A stretch of DNA of 64,000 nt from Crenobacter luteus (GCF_004345725.1 NZ_SLXG01000005.1:31284-95283), one strand, 5' to 3'. Positions 48,434 through 60,477 are shown, counted from the first letter of the stretch. The notes: generated from the letters alone by a model not told the origin. Made by a program: numbers and translations.

Positions 48434-48763
48434 TTATTCTTTCGATTCGATGTTCTGGATGGGCTCGGCCAACGCGGGCGCCGTCAGCCGGTCGACCAGC
48501 AGCTTTTCGCAGCTCTTGAACAACAGCCAGCACACGAGGCCGAGGTAGCCGGAGGCCATCAGCTCGACGAACTGGCGCAAGGCGCCGTCCATCAACGCCA
48601 TCCAGCCGTGCTCGGCGACCAGCTGCAGATTCGCCTGCAACAGCGCGATCACGTTCAGCGTCGCCAGCCCGAAGCCGAAAAAGCCCGCCCCCATCAGCGC
48701 GAACGCGACGAGCGGGCGCCCGCCGAGGCGGGCGAGCGGGCCGGAGCGGGCGGCGACGCCCAT
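48434..48763 (-). CDS. Small membrane protein between leuD and leuB, unknown
   Basis: A 109-residue protein with two hydrophobic segments (about 18-40 and 68-86) separated by a polar loop, and a charged C-terminal tail ending in ESKE. It lies 10 bp after the leuD stop and 4 bp before the leuB start, so it belongs to the leu transcript. No clear ribosome site precedes the ATG at 48763. I do not recognise a family or a function. A copy of the dispersed word lies at 48464-48473. Confidence 0.75.
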   Translation of the reverse strand: MGVAARSGPLARLGGRPLVAFALMGAGFFGFGLATLNVIALLQANLQLVAEHGWMALMDGALRQFVELMASGYLGLVCWLLFKSCEKLLVDRLTAPALAEPIQNIESKE

Positions 48764-48773
48764 GCGTCGCGGC

Positions 48774-49412
48774 TCAGCGGTACAGCCAGGGCTGCTCGGC
48801 GCGACGCTTGGCCTCGTAGGCGCGGATCGCGTCGGCGTGCTGCAGCGTCAGGCCGATCTCGTCGAGGCCGTTCAGCAGGCAGTGCTTGCGGTGCGCGGTG
48901 ATGTCGAAGCCGAACGAAGCGCCCGACGGCGTGGTGACGGTCTGCGCGGCCAGGTCGATGGTCAGCGCGTAGCCTTCGTTCGCTTCGGTCTCGCGGAACA
49001 GCTGGTCGACCACGTCGGCCGGCAGCACGATAGGCAACAGGCCGTTTTTGTAGCAGTTGTTGAAGAAGATGTCGGCGAAGCTCGGCGCGATCACCGCGCG
49101 GAAGCCGTAGTCCTCGAGTGCCCACGGCGCGTGCTCGCGGCTGGAGCCGCAACCGAAGTTTTCGCGCGCCAGCAGTACCTGCGCGCCCGCGTAGCGCGGG
49201 AAGTTCAGCACGAAGTCGGGGTTGACCGGGCGGACGCTGTTGTCCATGCCCGGCTCGCCGTGGTCGAGGTAGCGCCATTCGTCGAACAGGTTCGGGCCGA
49301 AGCCGGAGCGCTTGATCGACTTGAGGAACTGCTTGGGAATGATCGCGTCGGTGTCGACGTTGGCGCGATCGAGCGGGCATACGAGCCCTTTAACGGTGGT
49401 AAACGCCTTCAT
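48774..49412 (-). CDS. leuD: 3-isopropylmalate dehydratase small subunit
   Basis: A 212-residue partner of LeuC in isopropylmalate isomerisation. It starts [20 protein letters not shown], and the core [16 protein letters not shown] is diagnostic. The ATG at 49412 shares one base with the stop of the tiny entericidin-like gene (TAATG), so the two are translationally coupled. Confidence 0.98.
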   Translation of the reverse strand: MKAFTTVKGLVCPLDRANVDTDAIIPKQFLKSIKRSGFGPNLFDEWRYLDHGEPGMDNSVRPVNPDFVLNFPRYAGAQVLLARENFGCGSSREHAPWALEDYGFRAVIAPSFADIFFNNCYKNGLLPIVLPADVVDQLFRETEANEGYALTIDLAAQTVTTPSGASFGFDITAHRKHCLLNGLDEIGLTLQHADAIRAYEAKRRAEQPWLYR

Positions 49413-49540
49413 TATTGTGCCGCCCTTTCGATCGCCTGGCCGCCGGCCTTCAGGTCCTTGCCGAGGCCGCTGACGGTGTTGCAGCCGGCCAGCGCCGTCG
49501 CGGCCAAAGCCACTGCGATCAGAGTTTTGATGGTTGCCAT
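49412..49540 (-). CDS. Entericidin A/B-family small lipoprotein
   Basis: A 42-residue lipoprotein, too short for most gene finders. The translation is [20 protein letters not shown] followed by [22 protein letters not shown]. The first 19 residues form a signal peptide ending in the lipobox LAGC, with cysteine at position 20. The tail NTVxGxGKDxxxxGxxIExA is the entericidin pattern. AGGA lies 8 nt before the ATG. It sits between leuC and leuD, and its stop shares one base with the leuD ATG. Entericidins are small envelope lipoproteins linked to stress or lysis; here the role is unknown. Confidence 0.85.
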   Translation of the reverse strand: MATIKTLIAVALAATALAGCNTVSGLGKDLKAGGQAIERAAQ

Positions 49541-49716
49541 GGTGCTCTTCCTGAGTATCGGAGGACGCCCGCTGCCGGGGCGCCCGCACGACCGGAGATC
49601 TGGCCCGCTCGCCGCCGCACCGAGGCCGGCCCCGACCGTCAGCGGACGGAGACCGTCTTCGGCGCGACGACGGCGGAAATCCTACCCGGCCGCGCCGCGA
49701 AAAACGGAAAGCGGGA

Positions 49717-51123
49717 TCAGAACGTGCGCACGTCGACGAAGTGGCCGGCGATCGCCGCCGCCGCCGCCATCGCCGGGCTCACCAGGTGGGTGCGCCCGCC
49801 CTGGCCCTGACGGCCTTCGAAGTTGCGGTTCGACGTCGACGCGCAACGCTCGCCCGGCTCGAGGCGGTCGGCGTTCATCGCCAGACACATCGAGCAGCCC
49901 GGCTCGCGCCATTCGAAGCCGGCGTCGGTGAACACCTTGTCGAGACCCTCGGCCTCGGCCTGCGCCTTGACGTTGCCCGAGCCCGGCACGACCAGCACCA
50001 GCTTGACGCTGTCGGCCTTCTTGCGGCCCTTGATCACGGCGGCGGCTTCGCGCAGGTCTTCGATGCGCGAGTTGGTACAGGAACCGATGAACACCTTGTC
50101 GATGCCGATCTGCTGGATCGGGGTGCCGGCGGCAAGACCCATGTAGTTCAGCGCGCGCTGGTAGCCCTCGCGCTTGACCGGGTCGGCTTGTTCGGCCGGG
50201 TTCGGCACGCGGCCGTTGACGTCGGTGACCATTTCCGGCGAAGTGCCCCAGGTGACCTGCGGCGCGATGTCCTCGGCCTTGAGCTCGACGACGGCGTCGA
50301 ACTGCGCGCCCTCGTCGGACACCAGCGTCTTCCAGTAGGCGACGGCGGCCTCCCACTGCTCGGCGCTCGGCGCGAACGGACGGCCCTTGACGTAGTCGAG
50401 CGTGATCTGGTCGACCGCGACCAGACCCGAGCGGGCGCCGGCCTCGATCGCCATATTGCACAGCGTCATGCGGCCTTCCATCGACAGCGCGCGGATCGCC
50501 GAGCCGCCGAATTCGATCGCGTAGCCGGTGCCGCCGGCGGTGCCGATCTTGCCGATGATCGCCAGCGCGATGTCCTTGGCGGTCACGCCCGGCTGCAACT
50601 GGCCGTCGACCCTGACCAGCATGGACTTGGACTTCTTGGCCACCAGCGTCTGCGTGGCGAGCACATGCTCGACCTCGGAGGTGCCGATGCCGTGCGCCAG
50701 CGCCGCGAAGGCGCCGTGCGTCGAGGTATGGCTGTCGCCGCACACCACGGTCATGCCCGGCAGCGTCGCCCCCTGCTCCGGACCGACCACATGCACGATG
50801 CCCTGGTTACGGTCCTTGAACGGGAAGTAGGCCAGCGCGCCGAAGTGCTTGATGTTGGCGTCCAGCGTCTCGACCTGCTGGCGCGAGATCGGGTCCTTGA
50901 TGCCCTCGTCCCAGTGGTCGGTCGGCGTGTTGTGGTCGGCGGTCGCGACGATGGAGGAGTTGCGCCACGGCTGGCGGCCGGCCAGTTTCAGGCCTTCGAA
51001 GGCCTGCGGGCTCGTGACTTCGTGGATGAGATGGCGGTCGATGTAGAGGAGCACGGTGCCGTCGGCTTCTTCGTGCACCACGTGGCTCGACCAGAGTTTG
51101 TCGTAGAGCGTCTGGGCGGTCAT
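49717..51123 (-). CDS. leuC: 3-isopropylmalate dehydratase large subunit
   Basis: A 468-residue aconitase-family subunit carrying the 4Fe-4S cluster. Landmarks are [20 protein letters not shown], the first cluster cysteine in [13 protein letters not shown] and the other two in GCSMCLAMN. It is the first gene of the minus-strand leu cluster. The 165-bp region upstream (51124-51288) should hold its promoter. A TTGTAA-N17-AAGAAT pair is present there but weak, and I saw no leucine-rich leader peptide. Confidence 0.97.
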   Translation of the reverse strand: MTAQTLYDKLWSSHVVHEEADGTVLLYIDRHLIHEVTSPQAFEGLKLAGRQPWRNSSIVATADHNTPTDHWDEGIKDPISRQQVETLDANIKHFGALAYFPFKDRNQGIVHVVGPEQGATLPGMTVVCGDSHTSTHGAFAALAHGIGTSEVEHVLATQTLVAKKSKSMLVRVDGQLQPGVTAKDIALAIIGKIGTAGGTGYAIEFGGSAIRALSMEGRMTLCNMAIEAGARSGLVAVDQITLDYVKGRPFAPSAEQWEAAVAYWKTLVSDEGAQFDAVVELKAEDIAPQVTWGTSPEMVTDVNGRVPNPAEQADPVKREGYQRALNYMGLAAGTPIQQIGIDKVFIGSCTNSRIEDLREAAAVIKGRKKADSVKLVLVVPGSGNVKAQAEAEGLDKVFTDAGFEWREPGCSMCLAMNADRLEPGERCASTSNRNFEGRQGQGGRTHLVSPAMAAAAAIAGHFVDVRTF

Positions 51124-51288
51124 GGGTCTAGCAATGCAGGTTGATGGCGAATCTCGGTGCGCGTGGGTCGGCGGCGCACGCGCGCCAGCCCCGCACTTTT
51201 AATGGAAAAGTCATTCTTGCATACCGGTTTGCCCCTTACAAGTCGCGTTTGCCGCACTGCGCAAGGCCCGTTCCGACTTACCCGGACG

Positions 51289-52443
51289 TCATGCCCCGAG
51301 CGTGCGCCGCGCCCGCCAGACGATCGCACAACCGCCCAGCGCGGCCAGCGCCGACAGCCCGTAGGCCAGCGCCGCGCCGCCGGCCGGCCACAGCGCACCG
51401 GCGACGAGACCGCCGAGCGTGCCGCCCAGCCCGAACGACACCGCCAGATACAAGCCCTGGCCGCGCGCCGCCTGCGCCGGCGGCACGATGCGCTGCAAAA
51501 GCGCGACCGACGCGGCGTGATGCAGGCCGAAGGTAAAGGCGTGCAGGGTCTGCGCCAGCAGCACGAGCGCAGGTTGGCCGAGCGCCGTCGCCAGCAGCAC
51601 GAAACGCAGCACCGCGACCGCCAGCGACACGAACAGCAGCACGGCCGGATCGCGCCGTCCGACCAGGGTCGGCAGCTTCCAGAACAACACGATCTCGCAT
51701 ACCACGCCGAGCGCCCACAACGCGCCGATCGCCCCCTGCCCGTAGCCGAGGCCGGCGAGCGCGATCGAGTAGAAGGTGTAATAGGGGCCGTGCGCGAACG
51801 CCATCAGGAAGCAGGCGGCCAGCAGCGCCGGCAGGCCGGGGCGCGCGATGAGCGCGCGCAGCGAGGCAGGCGGCGCGCCCGACGTTGGCCGAGCCCCGGT
51901 CTCGGGCACGCGCCAGGCGGCCGCCATCAGCACGAGCAGGCCGGCGAGCAGCAGCGCCGGCAGCGCGGCGAGCGACACCGTCGTCAGCGCGTAACCGGCC
52001 GCGAGCGCCACGAGCATGAAGCCGATCGAGCCCCAGACGCGCGTGCGGCCGTAGCGACCCGGCGCGGCGCGCGTCGCCTCGGCCGCGCCGGCCTCGACCA
52101 GCGGCAGCGACGCCGCCCAGAAAAAGTGCGACAAGGACAGCAAGGCGAACAAGGGCCAGAAATCGTGCAGCCACAGAATCGGCACAAAGGCGAGCGCGGC
52201 GAGCAGCGTCGTCGCGCGCAGCACCGGATTGCGCCGGCCGAGCCGGTCGGCCAGTCCGCCCCAGAAGGTCGGCGCGACGATGCGCGCGACGCCGAGCAGC
52301 GACACCAGCACCGACAACTGCCACGGCGACAGGCCGAGCCGCGCGAGGTACAGCGGCCAGTAAGGGTTGAACAGGCCGAGGAAGGCGAAATAGCAGAAGT
52401 AGAAACGCGAGAACGGCAGCAAGGACACGGCGGCGGGCTTCAC
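51289..52443 (-). CDS. MFS transporter (HcaT/3-phenylpropionate-transporter-like)
   Basis: A 384-residue major facilitator protein with about 12 hydrophobic segments. SRFYFCYFAFLGLFNPYWPLYLARLG at the N-terminus (first 19 shown as family-like), the TFWGGLADRLGRRNPVL loop and RYGRTRVWGSIGFMLVA resemble E. coli HcaT. I start at GTG 52443; a TTG at 52536 is open, but it would put the inverted-word hairpin inside the gene. The substrate is unknown. Copies of the dispersed word lie at 51573 and 51894. Confidence 0.85.
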   Translation of the reverse strand: MKPAAVSLLPFSRFYFCYFAFLGLFNPYWPLYLARLGLSPWQLSVLVSLLGVARIVAPTFWGGLADRLGRRNPVLRATTLLAALAFVPILWLHDFWPLFALLSLSHFFWAASLPLVEAGAAEATRAAPGRYGRTRVWGSIGFMLVALAAGYALTTVSLAALPALLLAGLLVLMAAAWRVPETGARPTSGAPPASLRALIARPGLPALLAACFLMAFAHGPYYTFYSIALAGLGYGQGAIGALWALGVVCEIVLFWKLPTLVGRRDPAVLLFVSLAVAVLRFVLLATALGQPALVLLAQTLHAFTFGLHHAASVALLQRIVPPAQAARGQGLYLAVSFGLGGTLGGLVAGALWPAGGAALAYGLSALAALGGCAIVWRARRTLGA

Positions 52444-52516
52444 GAGGCCCGGCCCGCGTTGCGGGCCGGTTTGAGCGGGATTGTTGAGGAGGTCGAAAGA
52501 CGGGGTGCGCAAGCAG

Positions 52517-52537
52517 GTTGGCCGAGCCTCGGCCAAC
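52517..52537. repeat. Inverted pair of the dispersed word between hslR and the MFS gene
   Basis: GTTGGCCGAG (52517-52526), one C, then CTCGGCCAAC (52528-52537). This is a perfect head-to-head pair placed directly after the hslR stop on the minus strand. No T-run follows, so terminator activity is uncertain. The arrangement matches the inverted uptake-sequence pairs seen at gene ends in Neisseria. Confidence 0.85.
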
Positions 52538-52546
52538 GCTGCGAAG

Positions 52547-52966
52547 TCAATCGCGCAGCTTCTGCCGGAAGGCGGCGATGTCGCGCCGCCCCTTCTTGGT
52601 CGGCTTGCCGTCGCCGTACGGGAAGCTGGCGCGCTCGGCCTTCAACAGCGCGACCTTCTCTTCGCGCGCCAGCCGCGACGCGTCGTCCTCGCTGTACAAG
52701 AGGCCGACGTCGCGGGCGCCCTTGCGCTGCGTCGACAAGGACAGGATGGTCACCCGGTATTCGAGCTGGCCGACGCGCACCAAGAGCTCGTCGCCCTCGC
52801 GCGCCACGCGCGACGCCTTGACGCGTTCGCCGCCGACCAGCACGCGACCGAGCTCGATCGCCTCGTGCGCGAGCTGGCGCGTCTTGAAAAAGCGCGCCGC
52901 CCACAGCCACTTGTCGAGCCTGACCTTGCCGTCGTCCTCGTCCGGCTTCGCCCCCTTCCGGCTCAT
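52547..52966 (-). CDS. hslR: S4-domain RNA-binding protein Hsp15
   Basis: A 139-residue S4-fold protein. The S4 core reads VRLDKWLWAARFFKTRQLAH then AIELGRVLVGGERVKAS, typical of Hsp15. The basic C-terminal tail (RKGARDVG and GKPTKKGRRDIAAFRQ) is also family-like. Hsp15 binds 50S subunits carrying stalled peptidyl-tRNA after heat stress. The start at 52966 overlaps the FAH-family stop by 4 bp. Confidence 0.93.
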   Translation of the reverse strand: MSRKGAKPDEDDGKVRLDKWLWAARFFKTRQLAHEAIELGRVLVGGERVKASRVAREGDELLVRVGQLEYRVTILSLSTQRKGARDVGLLYSEDDASRLAREEKVALLKAERASFPYGDGKPTKKGRRDIAAFRQKLRD

Positions 52967-53619
52967 GCCGCCACCTCCCAGCGCGCCGACACCAGGCCGG
53001 TTAGCGTCAATTCCAGCGTGTCGCCCGGCCGCAGCGCCGCGACGCCGGCCGGCGTGCCGGTGTAGATCAGGTCGCCGTCGGAGAGGCCGTAACGTTCGCT
53101 CAGCTCGGCGATCAGCCGCGCGACGCCGAACAACATCAGCGACGTATCGCCTTGCTGGCGCATCTCGCCGTTGACCTTCAGCGAGAAGGTCAAGGCCTGC
53201 GGGTTGGCCACCCGCGCGGCCGGCACCAGCGCCGAGACGCAGGCGGCACCGCGAAAGCCCTTGGCCTTGGTCCACGGGTGGCCCTTGGCCTTGGCTTCGT
53301 TCTGCACGTCGCGCGCGGTCAGGTCGAGGCCGATGCCGTAGCCGGCGACGTGCGACAGCGCGTCGGCCTCGGCGATGTGGTCGCCGCCCTTGCCGATCAG
53401 CACCACCAGTTCGCACTCGTGGTGCACGTCGCCCGAGTAGCCGGGCAGCACGATGGGGGCCCCCTCGAGCAGCAGCGCCGAGGTCGGCTTCAGAAAAACC
53501 AGCGGCTCGGGTTCGACCGTATTGCCAAGTTCTGCTGCGTGTGCAACAAAGTTACGACCGATGCAGAACAGATTGGCGATGCGGCAGGGCCTGCCGTCGA
53601 GGAGCGGGGCGTTCGTCAC
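52963..53619 (-). CDS. Fumarylacetoacetate hydrolase family protein
   Basis: A 218-residue FAH-fold enzyme. It includes IGRNFVAHAAELGN, the metal-binding segment VHHECELVVLIGKGG with acidic ligands, and TGTPAGVAALRPGD near the C-terminus. I start at GTG 53619, which has GGAG at good spacing and gives the roughly 219-residue length of YcgM-type members; a longer open frame to 53742 is less likely. YcgM-like proteins decarboxylate or hydrolyse small beta-keto acids such as acylpyruvates or oxaloacetate. The exact substrate is not evident. Confidence 0.88.
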   Translation of the reverse strand: MTNAPLLDGRPCRIANLFCIGRNFVAHAAELGNTVEPEPLVFLKPTSALLLEGAPIVLPGYSGDVHHECELVVLIGKGGDHIAEADALSHVAGYGIGLDLTARDVQNEAKAKGHPWTKAKGFRGAACVSALVPAARVANPQALTFSLKVNGEMRQQGDTSLMLFGVARLIAELSERYGLSDGDLIYTGTPAGVAALRPGDTLELTLTGLVSARWEVAA

Positions 53620-53827
53620 AGCGATCTCCGGATGAGCGGCCCTGATGGCCGTCGATGGCCGATTATCGCGCAATCCTGCCGTCGTCTCACCCCCGGGCGT
53701 TGCCGCGCCGTCGGGGATGCCGATTTTTTTGCGCTGCAACACACAACAGGAATTGAAATTGTCATAGACTGTTGTTAGTTTGTTCGACAGTCGACCGGAA
53801 CGGTACCGGTCCGCAAAGGAGACGATC

Positions 53828-55594
53828 TTGAGTCAGGATTCGACCGCTTCGCTGGAGCAGTTTTTCGCCAGCCTCTCGGCCGCCAACCAGCAGTGGATGC
53901 AGCAGTTCGTGAATTCGATCAGCCTGGGCCAGACTGCCGGTAGCGACAGCCCGATCAATCAGGCCTGGTCGCAGATGATGAACAACGCCAACCAGTTCAT
54001 CGCGCTGCAGACCGACCTTTACCAGCAGCAGATGGACCTGTGGATGCGCTTTCTCGGCCAGAAGCCGGCCGGCGAGGCCGAAGCCAAGCCGGCCGACCGT
54101 CGCTTCGCCGCGCCGGAATGGAACGAGCATCCGTTCTACAGCTTCCTCAAGCAAAGCTACCTCTTGACCTCGAAGTGGATGCTCGACCTGGTCGACAAGG
54201 CGCAGCTCGAGGGCGAAAGCAAGGAACGCCTCGCCTTCGTCACCCGCCACTACGTCGACGCGATGGCGCCGTCCAACTTCCTCCTGACCAACCCCGAGGT
54301 GATCAAGCGGGCGATGGAGAGCAAGGGCGAGAGCCTGGTCGAGGGCATGAAGAACATGATGGAGGACCTGCAGAAGGGCCACATCTCGATGTCCGACGAA
54401 AGCCACTTCGAAATCGGCGAGAACATCGCCGTCACGCCGGGCGACGTGGTGTTCCGCAACGAGCTGATCGAGCTGATCCAGTACACGCCGACCACCGGCG
54501 AGGTGTACGAGAAGCCGCTGCTGATCGTGCCGCCGTGCATCAACAAGTACTACCTGATGGACCTGCAGCCCGAGAACTCGATGGTGCGCCACTTCGTCGG
54601 CCAGGGTTACCGGGTATTCCTGATCTCGTGGCGCTCGGCGGTGCCGGAGATGAAGCACTTCACCTGGGAGAGCTACATCGAGCAGGGCGTGATCGCCGGC
54701 GCCGAGGCGGTCAAGAGCATCACCCGCCAGCCGACGATGAACGCGCTGGGCTTTTGCATCGGCGGCGTGATCCTCGCGACCTCGCTGGCGGTGATGAAGG
54801 CCAAGAAGCTCGACTGGATCGACTCGGCCACCTTCATGACCTCGCTGATCGACCATTCCGAAGCCGGCGACATCAAGGTCTACTTCGACGAGAACCTGAT
54901 CCGCGCCCGCGAGGCCAAGATCGCCCACGGCGGCGGCGGCATCGTCAGCGGCAAGGAACTGGGCCGCACCTTCGCATCCTTGCGCGCCAACGACCTGGTG
55001 TGGAACTACGTCGTCAACAACTACCTGCTGGGCAAGACCCCGCCGCCGTTCGACCTCCTGTTCTGGAACAACGACGCGGTCGACCTGCCGATGCCGATGC
55101 ACACCTTCTTCCTGAAGGAGTTCTACCTCAACAACGCGCTGACCCGCCCGGGCAGCATCACGCTGTGCGGCGTGCCGATCGACCTGTCGACCATCACCAT
55201 CCCGGTCTACGTGTTCGCCGCGCGCGAGGATCACATCGTACTGTGGACCTCGGCCTACTCGGGCCTCAAATACCTGGCCGGCTCGCCGAGCCGCCGCTTC
55301 GTGCTCGGCGCCTCGGGTCATATCGCCGGCTCGATCAACCCGGTCACCAAGGACAAGCGCAACTACTGGGTGAACGACGCCCTGCCGGACGATCCGAACG
55401 CCTGGTTCGAAGGTGCGCAAAGCATGCCGGGCAGCTGGTGGAAGGACTGGGACGCGTGGCTTGCTCCGCAGTCGGGCAACAAGGTCGCCGCGCCCAAGAC
55501 CGCCGGCAGCAAGGCGCTGCCGCCGATCTGCCCCGCGCCGGGCGAGTACGTCCGCGCCAAGGCGCTGCCGCCGGCGCTGGTCAACCTGCACTGA
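53828..55594 (+). CDS. phaC: Class I poly(3-hydroxyalkanoate) synthase
   Basis: A 588-residue PHA polymerase. The nucleophile is the cysteine of GFCIGG (about residue 310). The catalytic aspartate is in AREDHIVLW and the histidine in GASGHIAG. The stretch [19 protein letters not shown] is a class I hallmark. I start at TTG 53828, preceded by AAAGGAGACGATC. The next ATG at 53896 and a TTG at 53780 are alternatives. A possible TTGAAA-N17-TAGTTT promoter lies at 53753-53781. The product polymerises hydroxyacyl-CoA on granule surfaces. phaA follows after 156 bp; no phaB, phaP or phaR is in the window. Confidence 0.96.
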   Translation: MSQDSTASLEQFFASLSAANQQWMQQFVNSISLGQTAGSDSPINQAWSQMMNNANQFIALQTDLYQQQMDLWMRFLGQKPAGEAEAKPADRRFAAPEWNEHPFYSFLKQSYLLTSKWMLDLVDKAQLEGESKERLAFVTRHYVDAMAPSNFLLTNPEVIKRAMESKGESLVEGMKNMMEDLQKGHISMSDESHFEIGENIAVTPGDVVFRNELIELIQYTPTTGEVYEKPLLIVPPCINKYYLMDLQPENSMVRHFVGQGYRVFLISWRSAVPEMKHFTWESYIEQGVIAGAEAVKSITRQPTMNALGFCIGGVILATSLAVMKAKKLDWIDSATFMTSLIDHSEAGDIKVYFDENLIRAREAKIAHGGGGIVSGKELGRTFASLRANDLVWNYVVNNYLLGKTPPPFDLLFWNNDAVDLPMPMHTFFLKEFYLNNALTRPGSITLCGVPIDLSTITIPVYVFAAREDHIVLWTSAYSGLKYLAGSPSRRFVLGASGHIAGSINPVTKDKRNYWVNDALPDDPNAWFEGAQSMPGSWWKDWDAWLAPQSGNKVAAPKTAGSKALPPICPAPGEYVRAKALPPALVNLH

Positions 55595-55750
55595 ACCGGT
55601 AGGCAACGCAAAAACCCGCTCGCACCCTTTGCACGGGTGCGATACTCGAATCTGCCCCCAGGGGGCGGGACCCGCGACCCGGCCGGCTCTGCCGGGCGCG
55701 TGCTACGGCCGCACGGTCGGCCAACTGACTAGAAAGACGGAGATAGCCCC

Positions 55751-56932
55751 ATGCAAGACGTTGTGATTGTTGCAGCCAGCCGCACCGCCATCGGCAACTT
55801 CGGCGGTTCGCTCGCCAAGATCGCCGCCCCGGAACTGGGCGCCACCGTGATCAAGGCGCTGCTGGAAAAAACCGGCCTGGCCCCGGAACAGATCTCCGAA
55901 GTGATCCTCGGCCAGGTCCTCACCGCCGGCGCCGGCCAGAACCCGGCCCGCCAGGCGCTGATCAAGGCCGGCCTGCCGGTCACCACCCCGGCCTCGACGC
56001 TGAACGTGGTGTGCGGCTCCGGCCTGCGCGCCACCCACCTGGCCGCCCAGGCGATCGCCAACGGCGACGCCGACATCGTGATCGCCGGCGGCCAGGAGAA
56101 CATGAGCCTGTCGCCGCACATCCTGCCGGGTTCGCGCGACGGCTTCCGCATGGGCAACGCGCAGCTGATCGACACCATGGTGTACGACGGCCTGACCGAC
56201 GCCTACAACCAGTACCACATGGGCATCACCGCCGAGAACATCGCCGCCAAATACGGCATCAGCCGCGAAGAACAGGACCAACTGGCGGTGACCTCGCAGA
56301 ACCGCGCCGAGGCCGCGCAGGCCGCCGGCAAGTTCGACGCCGAGATCGTCCCGGTCTACGTGCCGCAGAGGAAGGGCGACCCGGTCGCCTTCGCGCGCGA
56401 CGAGTTCATCAAGGCCGGCGCGACCGTCGAGGGCTTGGCCAAGCTGCGTGCCGCGTTCAAGAAGGACGGTACCGTGACCGCCGGCAACGCGTCGGGCATC
56501 AACGACGGCGCCGCCGCCGTGCTGATGATGTCGGCCGCCAAGGCGCAGGAACTGGGCCTCAAGCCGCTGGCCGTGGTGCGCGGCTACGCACTGTCCGGCT
56601 GCGCGCCGGAAATCATGGGCATGGGCCCGGTCGGCGCGACCCGCAAGGCGCTGGCCAAGGCCGGCTGGGGCGTGCAGGACCTCGACCTGATCGAGGCCAA
56701 CGAAGCCTTCGCCGCCCAGGCGCTGGGTGTGACCCGCGAACTGGAGTGGGATCTGGCCAAGGTCAACGTCAACGGCGGCGCGATCGCGTTGGGCCACCCG
56801 ATCGGCGCGTCCGGCGCCCGCGTGCTGGTCACGCTGGTGCACGAGATGCTGCGCCGCGAGGCCAACAAGGGTCTGGCCACGCTGTGCATCGGCGGCGGCA
56901 TGGGCGTGGCGCTGGCGATCGAACGCGCCTAA
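55751..56932 (+). CDS. phaA: Acetyl-CoA acetyltransferase (beta-ketothiolase)
   Basis: A 393-residue thiolase that condenses two acetyl-CoA to acetoacetyl-CoA. The acylated cysteine is C88 in [11 protein letters not shown], the histidine is in [12 protein letters not shown] (near 348), and the second cysteine is in TLCIGGGMG (near 378). Full length is typical of biosynthetic thiolases. Its place just after phaC points to PHB precursor supply. A GC-rich hairpin (TCGCACCC / GGGTGCGA, about 55620-55642) lies in the phaC-phaA gap without a T-run. Confidence 0.95.
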   Translation: MQDVVIVAASRTAIGNFGGSLAKIAAPELGATVIKALLEKTGLAPEQISEVILGQVLTAGAGQNPARQALIKAGLPVTTPASTLNVVCGSGLRATHLAAQAIANGDADIVIAGGQENMSLSPHILPGSRDGFRMGNAQLIDTMVYDGLTDAYNQYHMGITAENIAAKYGISREEQDQLAVTSQNRAEAAQAAGKFDAEIVPVYVPQRKGDPVAFARDEFIKAGATVEGLAKLRAAFKKDGTVTAGNASGINDGAAAVLMMSAAKAQELGLKPLAVVRGYALSGCAPEIMGMGPVGATRKALAKAGWGVQDLDLIEANEAFAAQALGVTRELEWDLAKVNVNGGAIALGHPIGASGARVLVTLVHEMLRREANKGLATLCIGGGMGVALAIERA

Positions 56933-56954
56933 GCCCCCTCTTGCCGCATCACGC

Positions 56955-56982
56955 AACGCCCCGCTGCCGCGGGGCGTTTTTC
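56955..56982 (+). terminator. Intrinsic terminator after phaA
   Basis: AACGCCCCGC and GCGGGGCGTT form a 10-bp stem with a 4-nt loop, followed by a T-run, 23 bp after the stop. Confidence 0.92.
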
Positions 56983-57100
56983 TTTACGGAAAATCACGCT
57001 GCCCGACCGGCTCGCCTCGCCCATGCGCGGGCGGGCCGCCAACGCCGGCTCGCAAGCCGCCGTATCCGCGGCGCCATCGCCCTGCCGCGAACCCGTGCGC

Positions 57101-57133
57101 AAAACAGAACGGCACGCCGGAGGGCGTGCCGTT
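57101..57133 (-). terminator. Terminator of argS
   Basis: AACGGCACGCC and GGCGTGCCGTT form an 11-bp stem with a 4-nt loop. On the minus strand CTGTTTT follows. It lies 23 bp after the argS stop. Confidence 0.85.
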
Positions 57134-57155
57134 TGTGGCCTGGGGCTCGATACGC

Positions 57156-58919
<1,764 letters not shown>

Positions 58920-59075
58920 ACGAATTCGTTAAGCGTCGCCCGCGGGGGGCGGTCTGGGTCAATCCAAGATTGTAAGACCAGCCCCCCGACCGGGGCAAAT
59001 CGGGGCGGGACGGTCCGATGCGCCGGCGGCGGCGCACCGGGAAGGCAAGAGCCAGGGCGCGGTGCGCACGCGCAC

Positions 59076-59118
59076 AAAAAAGCTCGGCCAACCTTGCCTC
59101 ACTCAAGGTTGGCCGAGC
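59076..59118 (-). terminator. Terminator of trhP made of two inverted copies of the dispersed word
   Basis: GCTCGGCCAACCTTG (59082-59096) and CAAGGTTGGCCGAGC (59104-59118) form a perfect 15-bp stem with a 7-nt loop. On the minus strand six T follow. Each arm contains a full copy of GTTGGCCGAG. It lies 16 bp after the trhP stop. Confidence 0.95.
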
Positions 59119-59133
59119 CCGTCGGGGAGCCGC

Positions 59134-60477
59134 TTAGAACAGGCGCGCGATCAGCGCCTTTTCCATGCCGGCCATGCCCGGGATCTTCACCTTGACGCCG
59201 TTGCCCGGCGCGACCTGCGTCGCCGCGCCGTCGCGCGTCATCGTGGTCAGTTCGACCACCTTGTTGCCGGACGGGTGGATCACCTCGATCTTGTCGCCGA
59301 CCGCGAAGCGGTTCTTGACGTCGATCAGCGCCCAGCCTTCGCCGTCGACCTCCAGCACCTCGCCGACGTACTGGCTCTTCTTCGCCTGCGAGTGGCCGGT
59401 CAGGTAGTTCTGGTATTCCTGCGTCTGGTGACGCTCGAGGAAGCCCGGCGTGTAGCCGCGGTTGGCCAGGCCCTCGAGGTCGGCCAGCAGCGAGTAGTCG
59501 AACGGGCGGCCGGCGACCGCGTCGTCGATCGCGCGGCGGTAGGCCTGCGCGGTGCGCGCGACGTAGTACAGGCTCTTGGTGCGGCCCTCGATCTTCAGCG
59601 AATCGACGCCGATCTTCACCAGCTTCTCGACCTGCTCGATCGCGCGCAGGTCTTTCGAATTCATGATGTAGGTGCCGTGCTCGTCCTCGATGATCGGCAT
59701 CATCTCGCCCGGGCGGCTGCCCTCTTCGATCAGGTAGGTGCGGTCGGCCAGCGGGTGGCGCTCGGCGCCGCCGCAGGCGGCGAAGCTCTGGTTCGCTTCC
59801 TCCAGCGCCTTGTTGAAGTCGAACTGGATCACCTGCACGTCGCCGGCGTCGTCCTCGGCGGCGTTGTGCACCTTGTAGTCCCAGCGGCAGGCGTTGGTGC
59901 AGGTGCCCTGGTTCGGGTCGCGGTGGTTGAAGTAGCCGGACAAGAGGCAGCGGCCCGAGTAGGCGATGCACAAGGCGCCGTGCACGAACACTTCGAGCTC
60001 CATGTCCGGGCATTCCTGGCGAATCTCGGCGATTTCGTCCAAGGACAGCTCGCGCGACAGGATCACGCGGCTCAGGCCGATCTTCTGCCAGAACTTCACG
60101 CCCATCAGGTTGGTGGTGTTGGCCTGCACCGACAGGTGGATAGGCACCTCGGGCCACTTCTCGCGCACCATCATGATCAGGCCGGGGTCGGCCATGATCA
60201 GCGCGTCCGGCTTCATCGCGATCACCGGCTCCATGTCGGCAAGGTAGGTCTTGAGCTTGGCGTTGTGCGGCAGGATGTTGCTGGCGACGAAGAACTGCTT
60301 GCCGCGCGCGTGCGCCTCGGCGATGCCGATCCGCAATTCTTCCAATTTGAATTCGTTGTTGCGCGCGCGCAAGGAGTAGCGCGGCTGGCCGGCGTAGACG
60401 GCGTCGGCGCCGAAGTCGTAGGCGGCACGCATCTTGTCGAGGTTGCCGGCCGGCAGGAGGAGTTCCGGTGATTTCAT
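59134..60477 (-). CDS. trhP: Peptidase U32-family tRNA hydroxylation protein (TrhP/YegQ)
   Basis: A 447-residue U32-family protein. It starts MKSPELLLPAGNLDKMRAAY, and FVHGALCIAYSGRCLLSGYF then CTNACRW carry the conserved cysteines that bind an iron-sulfur cluster in this family. The C-terminal part (about 370-447) is a small beta domain. TrhP (formerly YegQ) is needed for prephenate-dependent hydroxylation of uridine 34 in some tRNAs. The ATG at 60477 was chosen over upstream frame because the N-terminus aligns with the family there. Confidence 0.93.
   Translation of the reverse strand: MKSPELLLPAGNLDKMRAAYDFGADAVYAGQPRYSLRARNNEFKLEELRIGIAEAHARGKQFFVASNILPHNAKLKTYLADMEPVIAMKPDALIMADPGLIMMVREKWPEVPIHLSVQANTTNLMGVKFWQKIGLSRVILSRELSLDEIAEIRQECPDMELEVFVHGALCIAYSGRCLLSGYFNHRDPNQGTCTNACRWDYKVHNAAEDDAGDVQVIQFDFNKALEEANQSFAACGGAERHPLADRTYLIEEGSRPGEMMPIIEDEHGTYIMNSKDLRAIEQVEKLVKIGVDSLKIEGRTKSLYYVARTAQAYRRAIDDAVAGRPFDYSLLADLEGLANRGYTPGFLERHQTQEYQNYLTGHSQAKKSQYVGEVLEVDGEGWALIDVKNRFAVGDKIEVIHPSGNKVVELTTMTRDGAATQVAPGNGVKVKIPGMAGMEKALIARLF

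Noticed and set aside
51124-51288. A leucine-rich leader peptide before leuC
   Set aside because: No short frame with repeated leucine codons and a following terminator is visible.
55618-55645. Terminator between phaC and phaA
   Set aside because: A stem of 8 bp is present, but no T-run follows, and phaC-phaA are likely co-transcribed.
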